The notes: a model not told the origin generated them from the letters alone. A stretch of DNA of 64,000 bases from Oscillospiraceae bacterium (GCA_016298065.1 JAEDDN010000007.1:18845-82844), one strand, 5' to 3'. Shown: positions 15,705 through 24,136, counted from the stretch's first letter. Program-made: numbers and translations.

Positions 15705-15731
15705 AAAACGCTACCTCATAAAGTCCAATGC

Positions 15732-15974
15732 TTAGATAGCACCGTTGTTTTTTAATAATCTTTTTACAGTATCTGTAGGTTGAGCTCCGTTAGCCATCCA
15801 TTTTTTAGCTTTCTCAGCATCAACCTTTACAACTGAAGGCTCCTTAGTAGGATCGTAGTAACCTATCTCCTCGATGAATCTGCCGTCTCTCGGGTATCTT
15901 GAATCTGCAACTACTATACGGTAGAAAGGTGCTTTCTTAGCTCCCATACGACGTAATCTGATTTTAACTGCCAT
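15732..15974 (-). CDS. rpsP: 30S ribosomal protein S16
   Basis: The protein (80 aa) is a primary binder of 16S rRNA in small-subunit assembly. The N-terminus MAVKIRLRRMGAKKAPFYRI and RDGRFIEEIGYYDP near residue 30 are diagnostic. A very strong AAGGAGG site precedes the ATG, matching high ribosomal protein output. A 108-nt gap separates it from ffh. Confidence 0.97.
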   Translation of the reverse strand: MAVKIRLRRMGAKKAPFYRIVVADSRYPRDGRFIEEIGYYDPTKEPSVVKVDAEKAKKWMANGAQPTDTVKRLLKNNGAI

Positions 15975-16082
15975 TTTAATTTCCTCCTTAAAAATATCAC
16001 TTCTGATTTGCCTTTTGTTTTGGCAATCAGATAAATCTATTTACTACTACAAGCTTTTTTAGCTTTAAGTGTAAACACAAAT

Positions 16083-17435
16083 TTACTGTAAGGACATATT
16101 AGCAAGGTCCCTTGGTAAAGGCATACCTCTGCGGCGTTTTTTCTTGCCCTTGCCGCCAAACTGCTTCATCATTTTTTGCATCTGCTCAAACTGTTTTAAA
16201 AGCCTGTTTATGTCCTCTACCTTTGTACCGCTTCCTGCGGCTATACGTCTTTTTCTCGACGGATTTATGATTTTCGGGTTGCTTCTCTCCGAGGGCGTCA
16301 TCGAGGTTATCATAGCCTCAATTTTATATAGCTGTCTTTCGTCTATGTCCTCGTCCTTTAGCTGCTTGCCCACGCCGGGAAGCATACCGATTATCTGCTT
16401 TAGCGGGCCCATTTTTCTGATTTGCTGCATCTGGTCATACAAATCGTTCATATCAAAGCTATTTTCTTTAAGCTTTTTAACCATCTCATCGGCTTTTTTC
16501 TCGTCGATGCTCGCCTGTGCTTTTTCAACTAAGGTCAGCACATCGCCCATTCCCAAAATTCTTGACGCCATACGTTCGGGGTGGAACGGCTCTATATCAT
16601 CTAACTTTTCGCCTATACCCGAAAACTTAATCGGCTTTCCGGTAACTGCAAGTACGGAAAGCGCCGCACCGCCTCTGGTATCGCCGTCAAGCTTTGTGAG
16701 TATAACGCCGTCGATATTTAAAAGCTCGTTAAAGCTCTGAGCAACATTAACTGCGTCCTGACCTGTCATAGCGTCAACTACAAGCAAGATTTCGTTTACA
16801 TCTATATTTTCCTTTAAGCCTTTTAATTCAGCCATAAGCTCTTCGTCTATATGCAAGCGACCTGCGGTATCTATAATAACTATGTCGTTACCGTAGTCCT
16901 TTGCATGTGACAAAGCGTTTTTTGCAATTTTTAAAGGCTCTGTCTGCCCCATTTCAAAAACGGGAACCTCAGCCTGAGAGCCGACGATTTTTAACTGATC
17001 TATAGCGGCAGGTCTGTACACGTCGCACGCTACAAGCAAAGGTCTGTGTCCCTGCGCTTTAAAATGCTTTGCAAGCTTAGCACAATGAGTGGTTTTTCCG
17101 CTACCCTGTAAGCCCACCATCATAATAACACACGGTGGCTTTGAGGGCATATTTATGCGTGAATTTTCACTGCCCATAAGCTTTACAAGCTCGTCGTTAA
17201 CTATTTTTACTACCTGCTGGGCAGGAGTAAGGCTTTCTAAAACTTCGCTTCCTACGGCACGCTCGCTAACGCTGTTTACAAAGTCCTTAACGACCTTGTA
17301 GTTTACGTCCGCTTCAAGAAGTGCTAAGCGTACCTCTCTCATTGAAACCTTTATATCGTCAGGTGTTAGCTTGCCTTTTGATTTTAATTTTTTGAAAACT
17401 GCACTCAGCTTATCGGATAAGCCTTCAAAAGCCAT
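16083..17435 (-). CDS. ffh: Signal recognition particle protein Ffh
   Basis: The protein (450 aa) is the GTPase of the bacterial signal recognition particle, which brings nascent membrane proteins to FtsY. An N-terminal four-helix bundle is followed by the G domain with GLQGSGKTT near residue 108 and DTAGRLH near 191, TKLDGDTRGG near 249, and a methionine-rich M domain from about residue 300 that binds 4.5S RNA, ending in a basic KGKKKRRRG tail. It lies 11 nt after ylxM, its usual partner gene. Confidence 0.97.
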   Translation of the reverse strand: MAFEGLSDKLSAVFKKLKSKGKLTPDDIKVSMREVRLALLEADVNYKVVKDFVNSVSERAVGSEVLESLTPAQQVVKIVNDELVKLMGSENSRINMPSKPPCVIMMVGLQGSGKTTHCAKLAKHFKAQGHRPLLVACDVYRPAAIDQLKIVGSQAEVPVFEMGQTEPLKIAKNALSHAKDYGNDIVIIDTAGRLHIDEELMAELKGLKENIDVNEILLVVDAMTGQDAVNVAQSFNELLNIDGVILTKLDGDTRGGAALSVLAVTGKPIKFSGIGEKLDDIEPFHPERMASRILGMGDVLTLVEKAQASIDEKKADEMVKKLKENSFDMNDLYDQMQQIRKMGPLKQIIGMLPGVGKQLKDEDIDERQLYKIEAMITSMTPSERSNPKIINPSRKRRIAAGSGTKVEDINRLLKQFEQMQKMMKQFGGKGKKKRRRGMPLPRDLANMSLQ

Positions 17436-17446
17436 TGTAACACCGC

Positions 17447-17818
17447 CTAATCATCTAAATTTTCTTTTGCAAGCTCTCTTATTCTTTCAGCGTTGTCGGT
17501 AATCTGTATAGAATATTTAAGATTGTCGCTTATCTCGTAAATTTCGTTTGACAAATTATAAATTTCGCCGAAGCATTCCTGCAAGCTTTGATACTTCTTT
17601 AAAAGTCCGAGCTTTTGCTCAAGCTCTAATAAAAAGCCCTCGCCTCGTTTTATGCTGTCTCTTACGCCCTGTCTTGTGATATGCTCGTGCTGGGCTATCT
17701 CACCTAAAGACAAGTCCTCGTTATAGTAAAGGTCTATTAAATCTCGCTGTTTATCGGTAAGCATATTGCCGTAAATATCGAGAAGTAAAACTATCTCTAA
17801 ATTTCTTTCCATATCCAT
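17447..17818 (-). CDS. ylxM: YlxM family DNA-binding/SRP accessory protein (UPF0122)
   Basis: The protein (123 aa) has a sigma-70 region 4-like helix-turn-helix: LTDKQRDLIDLYYNEDLSLG then the HTH IAQHEHITRQGVRDSIKRGE near residues 39-58. In streptococci YlxM stimulates the SRP pathway. It is the first gene of the ylxM-ffh-rpsP-khpA-rimM-trmD operon, behind a near-consensus promoter, with a GGGGGG-rich ribosome site before the ATG. Confidence 0.92.
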   Translation of the reverse strand: MDMERNLEIVLLLDIYGNMLTDKQRDLIDLYYNEDLSLGEIAQHEHITRQGVRDSIKRGEGFLLELEQKLGLLKKYQSLQECFGEIYNLSNEIYEISDNLKYSIQITDNAERIRELAKENLDD

Positions 17819-17830
17819 AAAGCTTCCCCC

Positions 17831-17909
17831 CTTGACAAGCCTGTAAAGAAATGTACTTTACATATATTATAGCATCTATAACTATACCTGTCAAGAGCTT
17901 TTCTTTACA
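17831..17909 (-). promoter_or_regulatory. Promoter of the ylxM operon with interleaved inverted repeats
   Basis: On the minus strand TTGACA (17889-17894) and TATAAT (17866-17871) are 17 bp apart. The -35 sequence CTTGACA has an inverted partner at 17831-17837 next to the ribosome binding site, and TGTAAAGAAA upstream of the -35 has an inverted partner at 17842-17851. The two pairs flank the promoter on both sides. Confidence 0.75.
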
Positions 17910-17936
17910 CTTTATATGTTTTTTTATTTTTTATTT

Positions 17937-18626
17937 TTACGGCTCGTCAAAGCATTTTCTAAGCTTGCCTAAAGCCTTTTTTTCTATCCTTGAAACATAA
18001 GAGCGTGATATGCCCAGACGCTTTGCTATTTCCCGTTGAGTAAGCTCGTTTGCTCCGCCCAAGCCGTATCTAAGCCGGATAATTAACCTTTCTCTTTCGG
18101 TAAGCTTTGAGTTTATGTATTTATATAGCTGTTCGGACTTTAGCTTTAAATCCATACTGTCGATAATGGAATTTTCGTCCGCCACTATATCCATTAAGGT
18201 CAATGGGTTGCCGTCCTTATCGGCGTCTATCGGGTCGGAAATTGAAATGTCCGAGCTTTGTTTTCTTATGTTTCTGAAATGCATAAGTATTTCGTTTTCA
18301 ATACACCTTCCTGCATAGGTGGCAAATCTTGTACCCTTATCGTAGGAAAAGGTGTTGACCGCTTTTATAAGCCCTATTGTGCCTATCGAGATAAGGTCGT
18401 CGTGATCGGAAACCGTAGAATAATATTTTTTTACGATATGAGCTATAAGTCTTAAATTATGCTCTATTAACATATCTCTTGCGCTGTCGTCGCCTTTTGC
18501 CATACGTTCAAAGCACTCTCTTTCCTTTGCGGCACTCAAAGGCTTCGGGAAGGTAGTATTGCCCTCAACGTGCAGAGCAAAATACAGAAGCTGTGTTGCC
18601 ACAAAGCATATAAGCTTACTAAACAT
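17937..18626 (-). CDS. sigK: Late sporulation sigma factor SigK
   Basis: The protein (229 aa) is a sigma-70 factor of the SigE/SigK group. Region 2 reads IEHNLRLIAHIVKKYY, DLISIGTIGLIKAV and FATYAGRCIENEILMH (residues ~53-113); region 4 has TQREIAKRLGISRSYVSRIE near 195-214. The hydrophobic N-terminus, about residues 4-20, fits the pro-sequence that keeps SigK inactive until cleaved in the mother cell. The frame is uninterrupted, so there is no skin-type insertion. An inverted repeat surrounds its ribosome binding site (18628-18683). Confidence 0.9.
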   Translation of the reverse strand: MFSKLICFVATQLLYFALHVEGNTTFPKPLSAAKERECFERMAKGDDSARDMLIEHNLRLIAHIVKKYYSTVSDHDDLISIGTIGLIKAVNTFSYDKGTRFATYAGRCIENEILMHFRNIRKQSSDISISDPIDADKDGNPLTLMDIVADENSIIDSMDLKLKSEQLYKYINSKLTERERLIIRLRYGLGGANELTQREIAKRLGISRSYVSRIEKKALGKLRKCFDEP

Positions 18627-18627
18627 A

Positions 18628-18683
18628 AAAACCCACTCCTTACAACATATTCATTAAATTATATGTTGAAGTATATGGGTTTT
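18628..18683 (-). promoter_or_regulatory. Nested inverted repeats around the sigK ribosome binding site
   Basis: In transcript order AAAACCCA pairs with TGGGTTTT just before the ATG, and CAACATAT pairs with ATATGTTG inside it. The AAGGAG site lies in the internal loop between the two stems. It may modulate sigK translation or act as a terminator for the upstream cassette. Confidence 0.5.
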
Positions 18684-18710
18684 GTTTGTCTTTTTATTAA
18701 AAATTTAATT

Positions 18711-19886
18711 TTAAAGCCCCAGTCGGTCGTGCAGATTTTTAATTCTGTCCACGTCCTCCTGCTTTGCGGTAATGACATTGTGCGAATTTTTTATAAGCTC
18801 CTTAGGCTTTACAAAAATATTTTTTATTATCCTTATAATCCAAGTAAACGGCAACAGTATCGGTGCTTTTTTAAGTATCGGGAAACGTGTTGACATCATA
18901 TCCTTATTTGGAAAAAGATAGCTTATTAAATATTTAAGCTTTGAAAGCCAAAGCGGACCAGTATCCTTTTGCTTGTCGTTAATTTTTATTGCAAGTGAAT
19001 TTTCTTTTTTACCGTAGGTTTCACTCTCTATTATATATTCGCCTACACTGTCTGAAAACTCGTCCGACTCTTCGCCCTCAAACCATATCTTACTTAGTCT
19101 TTCGATATGTTTTGCGAAGGTTAAAAGCCCTAATTTATCGAGCTCATTATTTATATATTCCCTGTCAAGTGCCGAGGCAAAGTGCATATTATACACCCAT
19201 ATATCCATTACCGAGCGTATGCCTGTTCCTCCATAGGAATAGTGCTTTGCCATATGCTCTATCATAAATATATAAAAGTCCTCGTTTGACATTTGATATA
19301 TCTTTGTATGCCCTTCCTTTAATTTCAGACGGTCCCAAATCGTACTGAAATAATCATAATGCTCGCTTATGGTTAGGGTAAGATATCTGTGAAGCTCTAT
19401 TGTTACCATAGAGGATTTTCTGAATATGTCGTGATGATCGCCGAGCTGTACGGTTTCAAAGCCTAAGCTTTCCATAAGCTCACAAGCTTTTTTTCGCTTA
19501 TCAGGCTCATAAAGTATATCTGCGTCAAACATAAGCCGCATATCAGGCGTGGGGTATATTTTTTTTAGCTCTGTTCCCTTTAGCGCAATTACGCCTATAT
19601 CCGCTTTTTCAAAGGCAGAAAGTATTTTATTGGTTTCTCTGCTTAATTTGGATTCCTTTATCAGCGCATAGTTAAAAGCTTCTTCAAAGTTATCCATAAC
19701 GCTTTTTTCGGGTCTTTTATCCTCGGGAAGCTTTACAATGGAATAATACGCAGTATTCGCTACACTATGCGAAAAAGCAAGGCTAAAAAGCTTTTTAAAG
19801 TCAATATCATCGTCAGGCTCACAAGGCGCAGTTTCCAAAACAGCACACTTTAAAAGCTCCAATAAATATTGTGCCTGTTTTTCCAT
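18711..19886 (-). CDS. Nucleotidyltransferase family protein (NTP_transf_5, PF14907-like)
   Basis: The protein (391 aa) fits the PF14907 group: a helical N-terminal part, then IGVIALKGTELKKIY at about residues 97-111 and DMRLMFDADILY at 115-126, where the Asp-x-Asp would bind metal. These proteins occur in peptide-modification clusters such as some lasso-peptide loci, and are predicted to attach nucleotidyl groups, though few have been tested. The C-terminal ~90 residues include a hydrophobic stretch (ILLPFTWIIRIIKNIF) that may touch the membrane. It is last in the five-gene cassette, 30 nt after the exporter gene. Confidence 0.75.
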   Translation of the reverse strand: MEKQAQYLLELLKCAVLETAPCEPDDDIDFKKLFSLAFSHSVANTAYYSIVKLPEDKRPEKSVMDNFEEAFNYALIKESKLSRETNKILSAFEKADIGVIALKGTELKKIYPTPDMRLMFDADILYEPDKRKKACELMESLGFETVQLGDHHDIFRKSSMVTIELHRYLTLTISEHYDYFSTIWDRLKLKEGHTKIYQMSNEDFYIFMIEHMAKHYSYGGTGIRSVMDIWVYNMHFASALDREYINNELDKLGLLTFAKHIERLSKIWFEGEESDEFSDSVGEYIIESETYGKKENSLAIKINDKQKDTGPLWLSKLKYLISYLFPNKDMMSTRFPILKKAPILLPFTWIIRIIKNIFVKPKELIKNSHNVITAKQEDVDRIKNLHDRLGL

Positions 19887-19916
19887 ATAAGCCTCCCCTT
19901 TTAAGCTTTTTTAAAT

Positions 19917-21599
19917 TTAAGCGTTAAGTGTTTTTTTATCTATCGTATATATCTTGCCGTCTCTTATTATAACCTCCTTGTCGCAGGCGTCGAGTGCGGC
20001 TTTTTTATGCGAAATAATAATACAGGTTTTGTCGTTTAGGTTTTGGATATTTTCGAGCAGTTGTTTTTCCGTTTGCTCGTCAAGCGCAGAGGTAGCCTCG
20101 TCCAAAAGCAAAATAGGAGCGTTACTTAATATTGCTCTGGCTATGGCAAGGCGCTGAACCTGTCCTTCCGAAAGACCTAAGCCCTTTTCGCCTATCACGG
20201 TATCGAGCCCGTTTGGCAGGTCATCTATAAAGCTTTCGGCACAACTTACCTTGATTGCCTTTTTAATATCCTCATCGGTAGCGGTTTTATTTATGATACA
20301 TAAATTATCCCTTATCTTACCGCTTAAAAGCAGATTTCCCTGCGGAACGTAAGCAAAAAGCTTTCTTGTAAATTTATCGGTATATATAGTCTCGCCATTA
20401 TTAAGCTTTAAGAAAATCTCTCCGCTTTGTTGGGTAAACACTCCCAAAAGAAGCTTTAAAAGCGTACTCTTACCAATGCCCGATATGCCCGCAATCGCAA
20501 TAAAATCGCCCTTATTAACGGTGAGACTTGCGTCGTCGATAACCAAATCCCTATCGTAAGCAAAAGTTACATTTTCAAATTCTATGCTTTGCAAGTTTTC
20601 GTAAACTGTCTTTACGTCAATCGGCTCTTTGTTTGCAGGCGCCTCCTCAGGCATATTTTCGATTTCCATAATACGCTCGGCTGAAGCGAGTATGCCGTAA
20701 AACCTCGGAAGTATTCCCGAAAGCGAAGAAAACGGCGACTGTATTTGTGATACAAGCTGTAAGGTTGCGGTGAGTGTACCGAAAGAAATTGCATTTATTG
20801 CAACCTTATAAGCGCTCCACATAAGCGCATATAAGTAGCCTAAGTGAAATACAAACGAAAATCCGCAGTTTGCCGCAATGGAAACCGCACGGCGTTTCAT
20901 CTTAGCCTTAAAGTTTTCTTCCTGCAAAACTTCTGTTTTTTCGTCAATTTCTTTTTCAATGTTAAATATCTTAACTACCAGCAAATTTGTGATAGCCTCT
21001 TGCATAAACGAGCGTGCTTTACCGTCGGTTTCCTGTACCTTGCGGTGAAGCTTTTTAACTATTCTTCTGAAAAACAGTGTTACAAAGAACACCAGTATTC
21101 CGCCGACAACAAAAATAACCGCAAAGGTTAAATCCATAACGCAAAGCACCGAAAATGCGCCGACTATACGGGTAATCATACCTGCTACATTAGGCAAAAT
21201 CGAGGTTATGCCTTCTGTTATGATAGCAATATCGCTTGTCATATAGGTCATAAGCTCGCCGCTGTGATGCTTTGTTACGGTAGCATAATCCTTTTTAATA
21301 ATCGCCCTTAAAAGATTTGCCCTATAATTCATTTCAAGCCTTGCGGTTATTCTTACCGACATACTTTGGCAAACAAGTCTAAGCACGATCATAAGCAATA
21401 TGACTCCGAGAAGCATAGTGCCTCTTAAAAACAGCTGGTTAACGTCCTTGTTTACTGCGTCGATAACATTTCTGCACGCAAGCGCAAACAACACGTTACA
21501 AAGCGATAACAACACATTAAAGACAATCAGAAATATTATCGCAATATGCTGTTTTTTTGATGTCTTAAGTAACCACTTTATAGTTTTTCTATCCATCAA
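19917..21599 (-). CDS. ABC exporter, fused membrane and ATPase domains
   Basis: The 560-residue half-transporter has six predicted membrane helices in residues ~15-300 and an ATPase domain with Walker A GISGIGKST near residue 374, signature LSEGQVQRLAIARA near 478 and Walker B ILLLDEATSALD near 499, followed by the H-loop ISHKKA. The signature has Glu in place of the second Gly of LSGGQ, which is common and tolerated. No N-terminal peptidase domain is fused, unlike bacteriocin exporters of the PCAT type. Placed between the peptidase-like and nucleotidyltransferase genes, it would export the cassette's product. Confidence 0.88.
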   Translation of the reverse strand: MMDRKTIKWLLKTSKKQHIAIIFLIVFNVLLSLCNVLFALACRNVIDAVNKDVNQLFLRGTMLLGVILLMIVLRLVCQSMSVRITARLEMNYRANLLRAIIKKDYATVTKHHSGELMTYMTSDIAIITEGITSILPNVAGMITRIVGAFSVLCVMDLTFAVIFVVGGILVFFVTLFFRRIVKKLHRKVQETDGKARSFMQEAITNLLVVKIFNIEKEIDEKTEVLQEENFKAKMKRRAVSIAANCGFSFVFHLGYLYALMWSAYKVAINAISFGTLTATLQLVSQIQSPFSSLSGILPRFYGILASAERIMEIENMPEEAPANKEPIDVKTVYENLQSIEFENVTFAYDRDLVIDDASLTVNKGDFIAIAGISGIGKSTLLKLLLGVFTQQSGEIFLKLNNGETIYTDKFTRKLFAYVPQGNLLLSGKIRDNLCIINKTATDEDIKKAIKVSCAESFIDDLPNGLDTVIGEKGLGLSEGQVQRLAIARAILSNAPILLLDEATSALDEQTEKQLLENIQNLNDKTCIIISHKKAALDACDKEVIIRDGKIYTIDKKTLNA

Positions 21600-21615
21600 G
21601 CGTTTCTTCCTTTAT

Positions 21616-22071
21616 CTATCTGTTAAATATCTTTTTAACTAAACTCTTTGTCCTGAAATAAATCATTCTAAACGGCCTTATTGCAGTCCACATTTTGCAG
21701 TAAAGCTTATAGCCTTTACAGTCATTTTTATATGTCTTGCCGTTTCTTGTAAACGACGTCATAACGCCGATTACGCTGTCAAACGGCACAGGGTATTCGC
21801 TTATCCACTGATGATCGCCCAACATAACATAACCGTCTTTTTTCACCTTAATAATACGATGCATAACGCATTTACCGTTTGGCCTTTTATAAAGAGGAAG
21901 GTCATACTTTTTAAGCTTGCCTTCTACCCTTGAGAGTTCGACGGTATCTTTACCGCCTCTGAGCATCGGCAGCATACTTGTACCTGTCGGGGTGAATTTT
22001 ACCTTGCCGTCTTTAGCTAAAACCTCCTCTATTATCGGGAGGATTTCTTCAAAATCAATAGCCTTACTCAA
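21616..22071 (-). CDS. S24/S26-like serine peptidase domain protein
   Basis: The protein (151 aa) resembles type I signal peptidase cores: GTSMLPML with Ser32, VMHRII with His71, and LGDHQW at 84-89. A His rather than a Lys at the second position is the pattern of SipW/ER-type signal peptidases. No N-terminal membrane anchor is present; a basic amphipathic C-terminus (from about residue 130) may contact the membrane. Its start overlaps the PqqD-like gene by 8 bases. It could trim a leader peptide in the cassette; alternatively it is an inactive relative. Confidence 0.78.
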   Translation of the reverse strand: MSKAIDFEEILPIIEEVLAKDGKVKFTPTGTSMLPMLRGGKDTVELSRVEGKLKKYDLPLYKRPNGKCVMHRIIKVKKDGYVMLGDHQWISEYPVPFDSVIGVMTSFTRNGKTYKNDCKGYKLYCKMWTAIRPFRMIYFRTKSLVKKIFNR

Positions 22072-22327
22072 TTAAGTCAGCTTCCTTTAGCTTTTTTATA
22101 AAACGTTCTACGCTTTTTAGGGCGTCCTCGTCACTTACCTCATAATTGTCGGCAAGCGCCTTTGCAAGCTCGTAAGCAGTTTTGTCACTTTGCAGTTGTT
22201 TCCACAAAAACGCGCCTGTTTCGTTTAAGGTAACTGCGCCGTTAAAGTCGGCGGTATCGTCCCCTACAGGTACTACAATTCCGTTGCCTGCCATTTCTCT
22301 TAACATATAGCCGTCTTTTATTTTCAT
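22064..22327 (-). CDS. PqqD-like peptide-binding protein
   Basis: The 87-residue protein has the PqqD-type (RiPP recognition element) pattern: a beta hairpin in residues 1-28 with GNGIVVPVG, then LNETGAFLWKQL at 34-45 and a helical second half ending VERFIKKLKEADLIE. Such domains hold the leader part of a precursor peptide for modifying enzymes. Free-standing copies beside HPr-kinase-like and transporter genes are frequent in Clostridia. It is 4 nt after the kinase-like gene. No precursor gene is visible nearby. Confidence 0.88.
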   Translation of the reverse strand: MKIKDGYMLREMAGNGIVVPVGDDTADFNGAVTLNETGAFLWKQLQSDKTAYELAKALADNYEVSDEDALKSVERFIKKLKEADLIE

Positions 22328-22331
22328 AGCC

Positions 22332-23036
22332 TTAACCTCTGTTTATTTCGTTATATACCATCTGTACCGCTTTTGTGCTTATATTACAGCCCATTTTATA
22401 CACAGGCACTTTTTTTAATAATTTTTCCATAGTGTCGAAAAGCTTTGTCATTGTGTCGGCATTATTCGAGCGTATTGTCTGGGATAAAATCATCTGCATA
22501 GCCTCCATAGAGGTTGCTTTTCGCACCGTATTTACTTTAGAACGCTCTAATATCACTATCGCCTTTATGGGCACTCTTTTATTTATATTTACCTCTTCTT
22601 TACCGCTCCACGGAGTACCATAGGCGTAAAAGGTATCGTCAACAAGTCTTATTGCAGGTAAATCGCCGTTTAGGATATATGCTCTGTCTTTAAAATACTC
22701 TAACCACAAATTAGCGTGAGTAGATTTACCGGTGCCGGAGGTTGCCGTAAAAAGATATGCATTGTCGTCAAGCACTACTGCCGCCGAATGAAGCATCATA
22801 CCGTCAAAATCTATAAGCTTTAAATAGAATTTAGTGGCAACCGCAGAATATGTACAGTCCTTATCCTTTAAGTTTGGATGCTCGTTAGCTATCTTTTTAA
22901 TATCCTCTTTTGTGACGTCAATCACAATGTCCGCTTTATCGGTATAGGGTATTTTATAAGCGGCACTTAATCTTTCAAAGCGAGGTTCTTTTGTCACTAC
23001 ATTGGTAACAAGCTGGGCAATTTTATAACTGTTCAC
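22332..23036 (-). CDS. HPr-kinase-like P-loop protein of a peptide cassette
   Basis: The protein (234 aa from GTG) has the HPr kinase/PEP-carboxykinase nucleotide fold: ATSGTGKSTHANLW at residues 98-111 as P-loop, NGDLPAI at 123-129 in the Walker B position, and YGTPWSGK near 139-146. It lacks the HPr-recognition signature of true HprK. Relatives in lasso-peptide clusters phosphorylate the precursor's C-terminal serine. It is the first gene of the five-gene cassette behind a good promoter; AAAGGA supports the GTG start. The substrate here is unknown. Confidence 0.8.
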   Translation of the reverse strand: MNSYKIAQLVTNVVTKEPRFERLSAAYKIPYTDKADIVIDVTKEDIKKIANEHPNLKDKDCTYSAVATKFYLKLIDFDGMMLHSAAVVLDDNAYLFTATSGTGKSTHANLWLEYFKDRAYILNGDLPAIRLVDDTFYAYGTPWSGKEEVNINKRVPIKAIVILERSKVNTVRKATSMEAMQMILSQTIRSNNADTMTKLFDTMEKLLKKVPVYKMGCNISTKAVQMVYNEINRG

Positions 23037-23086
23037 CGTGCGTCCTTTCTTTAAAGGGAAGTTAAAACTTTTGACTGATACATATT

Positions 23087-23115
23087 ATTATACCAAATAT
23101 CTTTTTATAAAACAA
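23087..23115 (-). promoter_or_regulatory. Promoter of the HPr-kinase-like/PqqD cassette
   Basis: TTGTTT and TATAAT on the minus strand, 17 bp apart, lie 51 bp before the GTG of the first gene. No further promoter is evident within the five-gene run. Confidence 0.7.
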
Positions 23116-23162
23116 TGGTAACTTAAAAATCAAGATGAACCTACTTATTTAAACCAACAAAA

Positions 23163-23196
23163 CAAAAAAGCCAGAGCATACGCTCTGACTTTTTGT
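23163..23196 (-). terminator. Terminator after the amidase gene
   Basis: AAAAAG and CAGAGC pair across ATAC with GCTCTG and CTTTTT, giving a long stem with one mismatch, followed by TTTTGTTTTG on the minus strand. It isolates the phage-derived module from the PqqD cassette. Confidence 0.88.
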
Positions 23197-24135
23197 TTAC
23201 CCTATCGTACCGTCCGGGTTAGTTTTAACGCTCACCCATTTATCCTTTGCAAGCTGACCGCTTTTTTCGTCAAAGTAATATAGCTTGCCGTCTATTTTGT
23301 GTAGGCCTTTTAGCATTTGTCCGCTTGTTTTGCTAAAGTACCAGGTTGCACCCTTGCCGTCCGAGAACCAACCTTTTTTCATCTGACCGCTTGTCTTGTC
23401 AAAGTACCAGTGATTACCTTTGCCGTCGTCGAGCCAGCCTTTTCTCATAATGCCTGTGTCTTTATCGAAGTACCAGTAGGTGCCTTTACCGTCGTCGAAC
23501 CAGCCTTTTACCTTTTCACCGTCTTTATAGTAATAGGTGTTGCCGTTTTCAGTAACCCAGCCGTCTTTTGCTTCTTTCTTTAAATTGCCGTACTCGGCTA
23601 TACCCTTTACTATTCCTTTAGCACATTCGGTATTATAAATATCGGTTAATATCTTAGGCGTATCTATAGCGTTATCCATAAAGCCAAGCTCTGTGAGTAT
23701 AGCAGGCATATTTGTTTCTCTGCACACTGCAAAGTCATAGCGCTTTACACCCCTGTTTACCTGATGAGTTTCTTCTATAAGGTATTTCTGTACAAGAGTG
23801 GCAAGTCTATAAGCCTCAGAGTAATCGTCTTGGCTGGGGTGACAAAAGGTTTCTATGCCTACTCCTCCCCCTGCATTGTGATGAATTGAAACATATATGT
23901 CGCTTCTTGCATTATTCGCTTTGTTACAACGCTCGGTAAGTCCTACGTCCGTCTGGCCTGTCGGGTCGTCAATTCTTATTATCTCTACGTCTTTATATTC
24001 CTTTAAAAGCGATATTACCTTTTGGGCCACACGACTGTTTAACACCCATTCTCTTGTTTCGTTTGGGTCGTATTCTTTACTGCAACGCTTACCCGCAGTA
24101 TACAGCCCGTGACCTGCGTCTATAGCTATTTTCAT
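23197..24135 (-). CDS. N-acetylmuramoyl-L-alanine amidase with cell-wall-binding repeats (phage-type endolysin)
   Basis: The protein (312 aa) cuts the bond between muramic acid and the stem peptide. The Amidase_3 domain covers residues 1-185: DAGHG at 6-10 and SIHHNA near 80 supply zinc-binding histidines and LTELGFMD near 148 the catalytic glutamate. From about residue 195 there are five tandem repeats of about 20 residues with the GWFxDGKGxxWYF pattern, like choline- or wall-binding repeats. No signal peptide is present, so release depends on the holin encoded 1 nt upstream. Confidence 0.92.
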   Translation of the reverse strand: MKIAIDAGHGLYTAGKRCSKEYDPNETREWVLNSRVAQKVISLLKEYKDVEIIRIDDPTGQTDVGLTERCNKANNARSDIYVSIHHNAGGGVGIETFCHPSQDDYSEAYRLATLVQKYLIEETHQVNRGVKRYDFAVCRETNMPAILTELGFMDNAIDTPKILTDIYNTECAKGIVKGIAEYGNLKKEAKDGWVTENGNTYYYKDGEKVKGWFDDGKGTYWYFDKDTGIMRKGWLDDGKGNHWYFDKTSGQMKKGWFSDGKGATWYFSKTSGQMLKGLHKIDGKLYYFDEKSGQLAKDKWVSVKTNPDGTIG

Positions 24136-24136
24136 A

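Noticed and set aside
17937..18626. A skin-type element inside sigK.
   Set aside because: The reading frame is continuous from pro-sequence to region 4.
23055..23090. A ten-codon ORF just after the cassette promoter as a possible precursor peptide.
   Set aside because: It starts at the transcription start without a ribosome site, is only ten codons long and has no leader-like or core-like features.
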